From Nilaparvata lugens (lineage: Eukaryota > Arthropoda > Insecta > Hemiptera > Delphacidae), in contig NC_052510.1 in NCBI RefSeq assembly GCF_014356525.2, positions 21,106,532 through 21,170,531 of the forward strand: DNA of 64,000 bases, in the 5' to 3' direction. Each line of letters starts with the position of its first letter. The stretch's first letter is position 1. Below are positions 1-11,230 of this stretch, in pieces. The position numbers were made by a program, and so were the translations under genes. The notes under the pieces are model-generated. The model did not search any database. It saw nothing but the letters and a program-made list of their open reading frames with translations, and had not been told where the DNA came from.

Positions 1-1782
1 GCTTGGATACGTGACTCAGTTTTTTTTTTCATTGACACCCAGGCTTCGCTTCCATAAGCTATTATTGGTACAGTCTGTAGAACTTCATCTGAGTGGCTTG
101 TCTTGTTTTCTTCCCTATTGTTCTACGTATTGTACCACACACAGCACTGAATTTTGTCAATTTCTCACTTACATCATCTTCTCTGTCAAATGAGATACGG
201 CATCCCAAGTAATTGAAGCATTTAACTTGTTCCAAAATTTGGTTCTCAAGCACTATCTTGGATCTAACTGGCCACTTTCCTTTAAACGCCATGACCTTGG
301 ATTTTTGTGGTGCGATTATCATGCCAAAGTCCTATTTAACATGAAAAGTGCATATTGAAGTTGGTCTTCTGTGTTGAACATAATTACAGTATCGTCTGCA
401 TATAGTAAAGAGTTTATGTGTACAGTATTGCTGAGCTTAATGCCTGAGTCCACATATCGATTCCAAATATGAAGAATCTCGTCTGTATATATATTAAACA
501 AAGTCGGGGACATTGGACAGCCTTGCCGTACTCCTTTATTTATCCTAATTTGGTTTGTCTTCTTATTATTGCCGAACATAATTGTAATATCTGTATTGGT
601 GTATGCACCCTCAATTGCAGCAACCAGATGTTTGGGGTAGCCTTTTTGAAGCATTATATTCAATAACTTTGATCTTAAAACATTGTCGAATGCCTTCTGC
701 CAATCGATAAAGGCCATATGAGTTTCACAATTGTATTCCCGATTCTTCTCTATGATCTGTTTCAGGGTAAATACCGCATCCATACAAGAGCGTCCTCTGC
801 GAAATCCCATCTGTTCTTCCCCTATCAGGTTTTCTGCAATTACCCGTAAACGTCTGTTTAGAATATCAGCATACAACTTGTAGAAGTTGTTTAGGAGACT
901 TATTCCACGGTAATTCTCAGGTTGTGTTCTGTCGTTTTTCTTGTATAATGACACAACTTTTGAGCTTGCCCATGCCGCAGGTATTCTATGGGTTTTCCAA
1001 CACATATTGTACAATGTCAACAGCCTTAAATAGAGAAACATACCTCCATATTTCTCCATATTTACACCATCAAGACCACAAGCTTTCCTGTTTTTTGACA
1101 GTTTAATTGCCAGCAGCAGTTCAGCCAGCATCAAGGGTGATGTCATCAACATGGCATTCAGCACAATTCACAATTTCTTTTTCTGGCAACGTCTCATCAA
1201 ACCAAAGTTTTTTATAGTGCCTTATCCAATCTTCTTCTGAAACACAGTCTAATTTGACACGTTCCTTTCGTTCTTTGCCCACTGACTTCATGAACTTATA
1301 GGCAAATTCCTGTCTACCATGTAAATCATGCTCCACATTTGATATGAAGACATCCCATGCCTGCTGATTAACTTGCCTCACAATTTTCTTAGCATGGTTC
1401 CTTGCTCGCTTATAGATATTGTTGTTATCCTCTGTTAGGTGACTAAGCCAGTTCTTGAAGGTTTTCTGCTTTTCATTTATGGCATCCCTGATCTCATCAT
1501 TCCAAACATTGAGCCCTTTTCGGTTTTGACGCTTTCTTCGTGTCCCAAGAGCTTCTGTAGCAGCCTGTTTTATGACATTTTGCAGATTTTCCCACTCATC
1601 ATCTATATTTTCCTTTGTTTCTGTTGTTGTTAAATAAATGAGTAATCGATTTTGATACAGCTGTCTAATACTTTCATCTTGCAACAGCCCCACCTTGAAA
1701 ATTTCTTCCTCTTTTATTATTCTTTTTGTAGATGAATGATGGTACCATCGAGCTAATATATCAATTTTCCCTACAAGCAAGA
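1..1782 (-). mobile_element. Non-LTR retrotransposon (CFDP2/RTE-like), linker and reverse transcriptase, broken
   Basis: Leftward reverse-transcriptase pseudogene that runs off the left edge. Reading the minus strand, 1780-1121 encodes the linker after the endonuclease (about 219 aa, rich in Lys/Glu). 1164-319 encodes the reverse transcriptase: KACGLDGV, ENYRGISLLN, MGFRRGRSC, AFIDWQKAFDNV, GVRQGCPMSPTLFN and the catalytic YADD. 322-62 carries the thumb with FNYLGCRIS. Frames change between 1164 and 1121, near 320 and near 62-85, and a YGSEAWV motif resumes in another frame before position 1. The endonuclease half of the same copy lies at 7100-7660, separated by the 5.3-kb insertion. The motif set resembles the craniofacial-development-protein-2-like LINEs common in insects; the exact clade is not certain. 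It is non-functional as it stands. Confidence 0.85.
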
Positions 1783-2330
1783 TAGCCCAGTCAATAAAGG
1801 TTTTTTCGATCCGAAAATTAAATAAAAGCTGAATCTTTCACCATCGATAGAACCCTCCCAGAGGGCCATTCTCCCAAAAGTCCCAAGAAATCCCCCTGGA
1901 GCTTTCACCCCTAGCAACCCTCAAAGTTGAAAAATGCAGGTAATCACGGAAAATCAATTATCTTTGTAACCATTAATCGAAAACAGTTCTATTATATACC
2001 ATTCGATTCATCACATTATGGACTACAATATAAGTTCTATTCATTTTTTCAATAAAATAAACAGTTTTCTTGATAAAATAATATATATGTAAAAATTTAG
2101 GAGGTTTGTAATTTGATTTTTTTGTTTTCTTTGATTAACTTCGAAGAAAGTAGTTTTAAAGAAAACTGAGTCAAATAATTAATGTAGCTACTCTCATTGC
2201 AAATCCATTGGTGTATATTGTTACGTATTTGCGATTCTATTTGACGCCGTGGAAGGGGAAACAGACGACGCGGTACGGCGCGACTGACTCTCTTAGCCAT
2301 AGTAAACAGCAAACAGGAAATCGATTATCT
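1783..2330 (+). repeat. Left terminal inverted repeat of the 5.3-kb element
   Basis: Matches the reverse complement of about 6553-7099 with scattered substitutions and short indels. It includes a G/C-richer core encoding a 71-codon open frame on the minus strand (2312-2097), mirrored almost residue for residue on the plus strand at 6563-6778. I treat that frame as a by-product of repeat conservation. A second, more diverged copy of the unit follows at about 2313-2680, giving a tandem period of about 365 bp. Confidence 0.8.
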
Positions 2331-2680
2331 CTGTAACCATTAATCGGAAAAAAATCTATCATATGTCATTCGATTCGTTGAATTAAGGACTACAATATTA
2401 GTCGTATTCATTTCCTCAATAAATCGAACAGCTTCCTTGATAAAATATTATATATGTAAAAATTTAGGGGTTTTTCGATTTGATTTTTTTGTATTCTCAG
2501 ATTAACTCCGAAGCAAGTAGTTTAAAGAAAAATGTCACGAATAATTATTGTAGCCACATTCATTGCAAATCCATTGATGTATATTGTTATGTATTTGCGA
2601 TTCAAGTTGACGCTGTGGAAGGGAAGCAGCCGACGCGGCTGACTCCCTTAACCATAGTGAACAGAATAATATTGCTGTCT

Positions 2681-3977
2681 ACATTGCATCTCATTTTTAC
2701 ACTATGGCGCTCGAAACAATTAATTTTGTCTATTGTTTTGACATGCGCTGTATCTAGATTTTCACTTTTCAATACTCTAAAAAATATTATAATTCTCTTG
2801 ATTTAACCATGCTCATGATAAAAATCAGGATTTCGTTGTCAGCTCACAGAATTTATTATATTAATTTGAAGTGTGCCTTCTCCATACGAGTCAGAGGTAT
2901 CACAATTTCATAACTCTAGTTTCAGATATTGATGTTTTTTAATGAAGTTTCATGATATATTAAGTGTCCGACTCCTTCATCTCATGTTTATGAATAAAAG
3001 CGAGACTGTGATAGAAGATTAGTCAAACTGAAGTATAAACATTATATACAATGCATATATCTGATCAACTCAAATTACAAATGATAGTATCAAGCAGAAA
3101 TGAATTGAGCAACTGAATTTCAAAGTTACTATCCACTGTTCAAATCGCACTGTGATTTCCTTTTACTTCCAAATAGATTGAATCGCCTCACTTTTCAACG
3201 TAACAATTATTGTAAAAAAAAACAGTGGAATGTGAACGTCATCCAAATGGCATTTGAATTCCAATTTCCAGATCATGAAATTCATAAAAAAACTAATTCT
3301 TGAGAGAATAGTGATGAATTGCAAACAGTGCAAGTAACATTGATACAAAGCGATACAATGAAAATCAATATAGATTAATTTAATACTGGACTTATCAAAT
3401 TTATATTACCGTTAATTTATATTATTTATAAAGCTTATAAAATGTAAAACCAACATTTTCAATTTTCTCCACTGGAGCAAAACATCGATAGAAAATAAAG
3501 AAGAGGCCATTATAAGCACAAAATACTTGTGTACTAGAATTCACTTGAACTAATAACTCATCATTTCAACCCTTCAATGATCACAATGAACGAGAATGGT
3601 ATGAAAACCATGAAATTGATAATCAGGTACATTTTTCAAATAGCTTCACCCGAATAAATCTGTGAATGCCAAGTCATGAGAAATCATGTTCAATAGATTT
3701 AATTTGAATGCTTCAAATAGAAAATGATCTATTCTTTTGGTGCCCGAATCAAAATCAATAACAATCAACATTAATCGACATCAAGAAAAGCTTCTGCCAG
3801 TATGATTCTGCTCATGCTTTACTTCCATTTATAAAGTTCTCATTAAGGCCCTTGTGTTATGAATGACAAGATGCGAGTGGAGGTGAAAAATCTATGTGTT
3901 AACAAAAATGATAGAAGATGATGAATCATCTTTCAATTCATTTTATACGGTAGGCTACTTTGTGCTTAAATGTGAAA
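2681..3977. other. AT-rich interior of the 5.3-kb element, no gene seen
   Basis: No open frame with a recognisable domain, no RNA gene and no clear repeat structure. It appears to be unique-looking filler between the left inverted repeat and the internal direct duplication. Confidence 0.5.
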
Positions 3978-4823
3978 GACTTTCATTATTTTCCTACCTT
4001 TTATGCATGCTTAATTTTTATGTTTGCATGGCTTTCATCTTTAGAATCTACTGAATTTTCAGATTGGACTGTCTAGATAATGTAGGTCCAACTAGTAAGA
4101 ACGGAAGATAAGCTACTTTACAGAGAGAATCATAGAAAGTTTCAACTCAACAAGCCTAAAGTATACATTTTTTGATGTCTTAGCCGTCATATATTTGGCT
4201 CAACTGTAGGTATATTATCAACCTGGCTTGGAGAATATTAACTGTAGAAAACAGCAAACACTGCACGCTATGATTTTTCAGGAAATTGCCACTGTTAACA
4301 CTATTGTAATCGATGATTTATCTCAGTTTTTGACATTAATAACCTATGATAAATTTTAGCATAGAATTATGATCATACACACATATTTCAAATATGTATT
4401 GTATTATGTAATAGTATGAATATTTTATCGGTTGCAAACAATATCTTTGACTGCCATAGAATGCAGGATTTAGCACATATATAAATACAAAATGATTTTA
4501 GAGAATTAAAATGTGAAAAATTAGTTTCATCGCATGTCAAAACAATAGACAAAATTGATTGTTTCGAGCGCCATGGTGTAAATAAGATGCAAATTGAAAA
4601 GCAGTAGGCCTACTATTTTACTGTTTACTATGGTGAAGAGAGTCAGCCACGCCGTGCCGCGTCGACTGTTTCCCCTTCCACAGCATCAAATCGAATCGCA
4701 AATACATAACAATATACATCAATGAATTTGCAATGAATGTGGCTCCATTAATTATTTGTCTAATTTTCTTTAAGATTATTTGCCGAAGTTGATCGGAGAA
4801 AACAAAAATCGAATCGAAAAACC
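3978..4823 (+). repeat. Direct duplication, copy 1 (846 bp)
   Basis: Begins GACTTTCATTATTTTCC and ends at the AATCGAAAAACC motif. Nearly identical to 5583-6435, which differs by a few short insertions and rare substitutions. It contains an inverted-repeat-derived segment (about 4610-4823) related to the ends of the 5.3-kb element. Confidence 0.85.
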
Positions 4824-4840
4824 CCTAAATTTTAACATAT

Positions 4841-5582
4841 AAACAATATACAGACTCCAAGATTAAATAAAACATATTCAACAACTAATATTCAGTACCT
4901 GTCACACATAATACTTAGAAACATACCTGACTATCTTAAAACTTTTCAAATTACAGATCAGGCCAGTATAAGCGACTTGTTGAGAAGTGGTTAATTGTAA
5001 GTGACCAGGAGGAGTCTGAACGCGTGCTTCTCTCTGTATATAGGTAGGGAATGTGGAACTAGGTGATCTTGTCTGTGGTCCTTCGAAATCCAAGTCCCAC
5101 AGTGCTTATTATTATTATTTTATTTTTTTTGTAGCCAGTGTAGTTTACTGTTATGTATTACATGTTTTTGATTGGATTGTCCATCGTCATCACCATCTTT
5201 CATTCTAAGTTTGGAAAATTCTTTATAACTTAGTATTTAATTGCATTGCTATAGTGTATCTACCTTTTAGTTTTACTAACTTTTAGTCATTAATTATAAC
5301 TGGCTGTTTCTGCAGCCAATTATTTGTTTTTCTGCCTATAATATCAACATTTACTTATATCTTTTTTTCAATCTGTATTTTTCTCAATTTAGTTTAATAT
5401 ATCAATTTTCATAATTTAGTTTATCGATTTTTAAATTCAGCGAATTACGCCAGGCCCTCACAAACACAGGCTTTTGCCTACATGTGAGTCTCTCATAACG
5501 TAAGGGTATATATAAATGTACTGTAACTGTACTGTATTATTTGTAAACTGTGAGAATAAAAAATTTGATTTGATTTGAATTT
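4841..5582 (+). mobile_element. LINE 3' end fragment with TTTGA-rich tail
   Basis: Non-coding sequence between the two 850-bp direct repeats. It ends in a GAATAAAAAATTTGATTTGA tail of the simple-repeat type common at the 3' ends of insect LINEs. No reverse-transcriptase frame remains, so it is a strongly 5'-truncated copy or 3' UTR. The left border is approximate because the neighbouring repeat decays near 4830-4841. Confidence 0.55.
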
Positions 5583-6435
5583 GACTTTCATTATTTTCCT
5601 ACCTTTTATGCATGCTTAATTTTTATGTTTGCATGGCTTTCATCTTTAGAATCTACTGAATTTTCAGATTGGACTGTCTAGATAATGTAGATCCAACTAG
5701 TAAGAACGGAAGATAAGCTACTTTACAGAGAGAATCATAGAAAGTTTCAACTCAACAAGCCTAATGTATATATTTTTTGATGTCTTAGCCGTCATATATT
5801 TGGCTCAACTGTAGGTATATTATCAACCTGGCTTGGAGAATATTAACTGTAGAAAACAGCAAACACTGCACGCTATGATTTTTCAGGAAATTGCCACTGT
5901 TAACACTATTGTAATCGATGATTTATCTCAGTTTTTGACATTAATAACCTATGATAAATTTTAGCATAGAATTATGATCATACACACATATTTCAATATG
6001 TATTGTATTATGTAATAGTATGAATATTTTATCGGTTGCAAACAATATCTTTGACTGCCATAGAATGCAGGATTTAGCACATATATAAATACAAAATGAT
6101 TTTAGAGAATTAAAATGTGAAAAAAATTAGTTTCATCGCATGTCAAAACAATAGACAAAATTGATTGTTTCGAGCGCCATGGTGTAAATAAGATGCAAAT
6201 TGAAAAGCAGTAGGCCTACTATTTTACTGTTTACTATGGTGAAGAGAGTCAGCCACGCCGTGCCGCGTCGACTGTTTCCCCTTCCACAGCATCAAATCGA
6301 ATCGCAAATACATAACAATATACATCAATGAATTTGCAATGAATGTGGTTCTTGCTCCATTAATTATTTGTCTAATTTTCTTTAAGATTATTTGCCGAAG
6401 TTGATCGGAGAAAACAAAAATCGAATCGAAAAACC
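5583..6435 (+). repeat. Direct duplication, copy 2 (853 bp)
   Basis: Second copy of 3978-4823, starting directly after the LINE tail. Its right end is followed by a shortened version of the sub-repeat: the segment corresponding to 2400-2455 in reverse is missing about 40 bp. Confidence 0.85.
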
Positions 6436-6552
6436 GTTTGAAACTGTTTGATTTATTGAGGAAATGAATACGACTAATATTGTAGTCCTTAATGTAACGA
6501 ATCGAATGACATATGATAGATTTTTTTCCGATTAATGGTTACAGAGATAATC

Positions 6553-7099
6553 GATTTCCTGTTTGCTGTTTACTATGGCTAAGAGAGTCAGTCGCGCCGT
6601 ACCGCGTCGTCTGTTTCCCCTTCCACGGCGTCAAATAGAATCGCAAATACGTAACAATATACACCAATGGATTTGCAATGAGAGTAGCTACATTAATTAT
6701 TTGACTCAGTTTTCTTTAAAACTACTTGCTTTGAAGTTAATCGAAGAAAACAAAAAAATCAAATTACAAACCCCCTAAATTTTTACATATATATTATTTT
6801 ATCATAGATTGTTTATTTTATTGAAAAAATGTATATAACTAATATTGTAGTCCATAATGTTATGAATCGAATGGCATATAAAAGAACTGTCTCCGATTAA
6901 TGGTTACAGAGATAATTAATTTCCCGTGTTTACCTGCATTATTCATGTTTTAGGGGGTTGGGGGGAAAAGCTCCAAGGGGATTTCTTGGGACTTTTGGGA
7001 GAATGACCCTCTGGGAGGGTTCTATCGATGGTGGGAAATTCAGCTTTTATTTAATTTTCGGATCGAAATTGCTTTTTTGGACCTTCATTGACTGGGCTA
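6553..7099 (-). repeat. Right terminal inverted repeat of the 5.3-kb element
   Basis: Mirror copy of 1783-2330. It ends in ATTGACTGGGCTA at 7099 and is followed by the AGA target duplication. Another partial copy of the sub-repeat lies just inside it, about 6220-6480. Confidence 0.8.
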
Positions 7100-7660
7100 A
7101 GAAATGATCAGAATGTATGCCAGAGCCTCTAAACACCCTTACATTTCTAACTTGTCTCGCTAACTTCTGATTGATGATAATATAGTCGATTATTGACCTG
7201 CTTCCCCTTGCTGACCACGTGAATTTATGGATGTCCTTTTTCCTGAAGAAGGTGTTCGTGATCTTCAACTGATTGTAGGACACGAAATTTCGAAGTTTCT
7301 CTCCATTTCTGTTAACCACATCTTCACCAAAAGTACCAACACACTTAGATACAGGCTGATTTCCTACTCTTCCATTCAGGTCACCCAACAGCAGAAGATC
7401 ATCTCTCTTGTTAATGCTGTCAACTACCTTCTGAAGCTGTATGTAGAAACTTTCAGACTCCTCTTTCTTCTATGGGTCTGTACTATCTTCGGGGGCATAC
7501 ACACCAATCACAGAAAAGTGTCCTCTGTCATGTTTGATTCTGACTGTAATTATTCTGTCACTGATAAATCTGTAATCTTTTATTTTTCTATCTTTACTCT
7601 TTTATCTTTTATTCAATATTTAATAAGTAAATTATGGGCCTCAGTAACAATTTTCTTCTA
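7100..7660 (-). mobile_element. Non-LTR retrotransposon endonuclease half (same copy as 1-1782)
   Basis: Minus-strand remains of an apurinic-like endonuclease/exonuclease/phosphatase (EEP) domain. Visible motifs are GHFSVIGVYAPED, LLLGDLNGRVG, SRSIIDYIII and the SDH catalytic histidine motif, which is interrupted by the 5.3-kb element. An in-frame stop lies near 7468, just after the GVYAPED motif. The sequence loses similarity beyond about 7600, so this copy is 5'-truncated or decayed there. Target cleavage for retrotransposition would be the family function; this copy is dead. Confidence 0.8.
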
Positions 7661-7984
7661 AGGCTGGTCACTAACGGTAGTGCATACATGATACACATGA
7701 CGTCATACATAGTTGCGTCATCACAGGGAAAGGCTTTGAGCAAAATTTTTCAAGTTTCGGTTTTTGTATCTCCGATTATTTGTTTATTTTTTCTTCGCTG
7801 CTCTATTCGAGGTTGAATTATTTTTATCATTACTAGTAGTTCTGTGAGCAGTAGACCTCGCGCAGTTATAAGCCACAGCTTCCTTTAATAATTTCCAACA
7901 GAGTAAATTCTGTCCTGTCTTGTCGTGTCGGCGAAATATAGGTGTGAAAACGGCTGATTTAGCTGTTTGGGTTGTTGTATTGAC

Positions 7985-8216
7985 AACTAGTAGGTAACCC
8001 GTGCTTCGCAAGGGTCTATTTTAAAACTGCAAAATGAAAACTTGACGTAATAAAAAATTCGAAATTTGAAAATAGGCCTATAAGCATCCTCGGTTAATGA
8101 AGAATCTATATGCAAAATTTCAAATTAATCAGTTGAGTATATTCCAGACGTGATGATGCGTCAAACATAATTCCCTATTCCTTACGTGTATAAGCCAGTT
8201 CTTTCCTTTATTATAG
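7985..8216 (+). repeat. Dispersed repeat (ACCCGTGCTTCGCAAGGG type)
   Basis: Starts GGTAACCCGTGCTTCGCAAG and matches 24246-24420 at about 80% by eye, including the shared AGAATCTATATGCAAAATTTC and ACGTGATGATGCGT blocks. Class not determined. It is interrupted or followed by the 222-bp MITE at 8219. Confidence 0.6.
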
Positions 8217-8218
8217 TA

Positions 8219-8440
8219 CTAGCCGTCAGGCTCGCTTCGCTCGCCATATCCGTCTAGCCAGGGGGCTCCGCCCACTGGACCCCCGACTGGATCGTCCAGG
8301 AATGAGATCAGCAGGCTCGCTTCGCTCGCCTGCATTTTTCATTTGAGCATTTTTATCATATGTTAGAACAATCCAGTCGGGGGTCCAGACTAAACGTCTG
8401 GCTAAACGGATATGGCGAGCGAAGCGAGCCTGACGGCTAG
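8219..8440. mobile_element. 222-bp MITE with TA target duplication
   Basis: Perfect terminal inverted repeat CTAGCCGTCAGGCTCGC at both ends, with flanking TA at 8217-8218 and 8441-8442. The arms are rich in GCGAGCGAAGCGAGCC palindromic blocks. A second copy of the same length is at 63089-63310. TA duplication and terminal repeats suggest a Tc1/mariner-mobilised MITE, but no transposase is present. Confidence 0.75.
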
Positions 8441-8442
8441 TA

Positions 8443-8905
8443 ATATAATATTCCCAGGATTGAAGTAGCAGTGCCCAATCAATTTTTCCGCGATAAATGC
8501 ATTTAAATCTTCAACTTGGTGCCAACCTAACAAAGTCAACTCAACTTAATGCCAACCTGACAAAATTATTAATTTAGTTGCCAGTTAACAACTGTTTCGA
8601 AGAGGTACTCTATCTAGATTATAGTTCTATAGTAACATATGATATGGAAATTTCAATTATAATTAAGAGATTGGGAGAAGAAGAATATACATGCTAAAAG
8701 ACGAACTTTAAACCCTTAAAAACAACCCTTAGAGTTAAAATATTGCCAAAAGATTTCTTAGTGCGCCTCTAAAGGGCCAACTGAACATACCTACCAAATT
8801 TGAATGTTTTTGGTCCGGTAGATTTTTAGTTATGCGAGTGAGTGAGTGAGTGAGTGAGTGAGTGAGTGAGTCAGTGCCATTTCGCTTTTATATATATAGA
8901 TAGAA
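8443..8905 (+). repeat. Dispersed repeat ending in TATATATAGAT
   Basis: Matches 62645-63088 in reverse orientation over its whole length, ending in a GAGT-type simple repeat (8836-8870), then CAGTGCCATTTCGC and TATATATAGAT. In both copies the 222-bp MITE abuts the same end, so the MITE inserted before the repeat was copied or moved with it. Confidence 0.75.
8836..8870 (+). repeat. (GAGT)n microsatellite
   Basis: About eight tandem GAGT units near the end of the dispersed repeat 8443-8905. The copy at 62660-62680 has only a few units. Confidence 0.9.
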
Positions 8906-9328
8906 AACTGAAGAATACATAATACTTGAAAACCTCACAGAATCATATTGATTTTTCCAATACATCAATAAATTTTAGTTCGATTAGGATCCTCCTCAAT
9001 TTGAATCAGGCAGCCTTTTGTTTTCCCAATTCCAAACAAAATACCTAAAATACTCGTTTCACTGGGAATTTGTTCTGATAGTACATTATAACTGAATAAT
9101 ATAAATTATTACTTATTTTATTGTGATCTATTCATGTTTTTCTTATGAAATTCAATTATAGGCCTACAGCATGAAGACTATGTCCAATTCATTTGTACTG
9201 GTGGCAAAATTTTACATTAAAAATAATTATTTGATAAAATCCAAGTTCAATAGTAATGAAAACAAATTCCTTCAAAAAATAATTGATAATAATACGTTTC
9301 GAGGGAAAAAATTAAGAACAAAAAAAAT

Positions 9329-9402
9329 GGGAAGCATCGGGGATTCGAACCGAGGAACTATCGCTCCGTAAGCAAGCGTTTTACCGCTGCGCTACATAGA
9401 CG
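9329..9402 (-). other. tRNA-like sequence, probable tRNA pseudogene or SINE head
   Basis: On the minus strand there is an A-box-like TGTAGCGCAGCGGTAAAAC and a B-box-like GGTTCGAATCC at normal tRNA spacing, with an anticodon-arm-like CGCTT/GAGCG stem. The acceptor and T stems do not pair properly, and the base before the anticodon is C rather than T. It is therefore not a functional tRNA by inspection. A tRNA-derived SINE head is the likeliest reading. Confidence 0.45.
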
Positions 9403-10984
9403 TTCGTAAATGGTAGTCTTATAACACCATTATAACCTGCTCATAAAAAACACACTTTGGGCTATGGAACTTCATGTAGCCTACGGTAGCATAGATGAAT
9501 TTGAACATTAATTCTGAAAAATCTAGAAGGAGAATTGAAATTTGGGCTTCCAGGTGCACGAGATTGATATTTTTAGAATCTATGTTCAAAATTTGGAGAT
9601 CTAAATCATTCCCGTTTTCCGGTATGCAATCCACAAGTTGACATGTTTTGATGCGAACAAACGAACACACGAACAAACACAACCCTACTCTCTCTTATTA
9701 TATAGAAGATGCTAATCATCTGTTGTAAAAACTACTATAATCAAAAGCTAATTTAATACAAGATATTCTGGTAACTGTTCAGCCCGCCCCAGTAGGTTGG
9801 GGGAGCTTTGAGTCGAACATCGTACTCAAGAGTTTGTTGAAAACCAGCAACAGTAATACACCAACAGTATCCCTGCTTGTCGTAGGATGCGACTAAAAGA
9901 GACCCCCTTTCCAAACCCCGTCTCCTTTTTAATATGCTTTGGAACTTTTCATTTCTAGAATGGCACTTTTTCCATTGACTTGGCTTTGTGCCATTCTTCC
10001 TTTCTTTTTCTATCTGTAGGCCTTCCTTGGCCATATTCTTACTCCTTCTTAGGCCAACCAAGGTTTGATGTGGATCGTGCTGATGGGTGGAGCTTTTATA
10101 TGGTGTCTCTAACGGTGCATGCAGTATGTACCAGGCGCCCTCCTGTAGTATTTAGCCTTGCCTGCACATGCGGGGCTCTGTCTGGGTTGACTCCACTTCC
10201 CTAGCTGATCGTGGGAACCACGGTATTTAGATGAAAACGGTAGTGGTCACGAAATGTGTGCGCAGTGGCCAGCGAGCTAGATTGCGTCATCGCCACCAAC
10301 CGAGGTTTTTAACACCTATTGGCAATTCATGAAACTTATTTGTTAAAAACAGATGATTGGATATATAATGACGTCAGATACACCAGAAATGCGCGTGATA
10401 CCTACCGTCTTCTTCAATATACCGTGGTAGGAGCCACATGAACAAACCGGGGTTTGGAATGACGGGGTTGGTAGCACTGGGCTGCCTTGTTAGTGCTCAA
10501 ATCTGTAGCTCTGTATTTCTTGTAATATTTAAGTATTCAAAGTGGAATAGTTGACAACTTGTTATTATCAAGTGAGTTATTAAGTTCTAGTTTACCTTCT
10601 GATGATATCCACTGGTCACAAACTGAAAGTAGACAAAATTAATAATCTGGCGAAGAGCGCGTACTTTTCACTCGATCTTGGAGGATTTCGGCCATTTCTA
10701 ATTGCCAGTATTTGCCTGATGAGTACGATACGAGCAGTAAACAACTACTGAGTAAATTTTGTCGTCTGTTGTGAACCGAAGTGATAACATCAACATCGAG
10801 AAGCAGATAGCGAGAATAGAGAGTTTATTTCTGGTTGTCAAAATACCGTTACTTCTCAGCTGTTCCAACTGTTGCGTGTTTACTCGTATCCATGACAACG
10901 TTTCTATCTGAACAGTTTCAATCTCAGCTGTTTTTCCAGACGCGGGTGATTCGGATTCAGAGTGATATATTATTTTGATGGTGG
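9403..10984. other. Non-coding, partly repetitive stretch
   Basis: No supported gene. Around 9780-10070 there is a GC-richer block with TCCCTGCTTGTCGTAGGATG and CGACTAAAAGAGACC, a motif I associate with dispersed retroelement-derived repeats in arthropods; the family is not determined. The rest is plain AT-rich sequence. Open frames here have no recognisable domain. Confidence 0.4.
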
Positions 10985-11230
10985 AATTAAGTTGATAAGG
11001 GAGACCACTCATTTCATCTATTAATACCCTGTATATGAGGATTGTCAGACTATGAACTTGGAATGGAATTATAATTTATGATATCCTAATAATTATTCCC
11101 ATCAAATCAGGAGCTTCCATGTCCTTGGCCTTGACAGCTCTCTTGGCAGTCCTTGGTTTTCCTTTCTGCTGATCCTTTTCTGGGTGTCCTTCTCTCTTCT
11201 GCCTACCCGATCGTCATATCCCACACTAAA

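Larger units (their letters stand above)
1783..7099. mobile_element. 5.3-kb long-TIR (foldback-like) DNA element, class unknown
   Basis: Both ends begin TAGCCCAGTCAAT and are inverted copies of each other. The element is flanked by AGA at 1780-1782 and 7100-7102. Removing it and one AGA restores the reading frame of the surrounding LINE endonuclease, so both borders are exact. The inverted ends extend inward for about 550 bp each and contain tandem sub-repeats of about 365 bp. No transposase is recognisable, so it is probably non-autonomous. A 3-bp target duplication is known for PIF/Harbinger, CACTA and a few other superfamilies, but the terminal bases fit none of them clearly. The interior holds a direct duplication (3978-4823 and 5583-6435) around a LINE 3' fragment. 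Confidence 0.8.

Noticed and set aside
7784..8011. 75-codon minus-strand frame upstream of the dispersed repeat
   Set aside because: Overlaps the repeat border, composition is low-complexity at its C-terminus, and no domain is recognisable.
9329..9402. Functional tRNA gene
   Set aside because: A and B boxes are present, but the acceptor and T stems do not pair and the anticodon-loop context is wrong. Kept only as tRNA-like.
10698..11012. 104-codon minus-strand frame next to LINE copy A
   Set aside because: Crosses the LINE border, has no recognisable domain, and is not supported by splice sites or homology that I can see.
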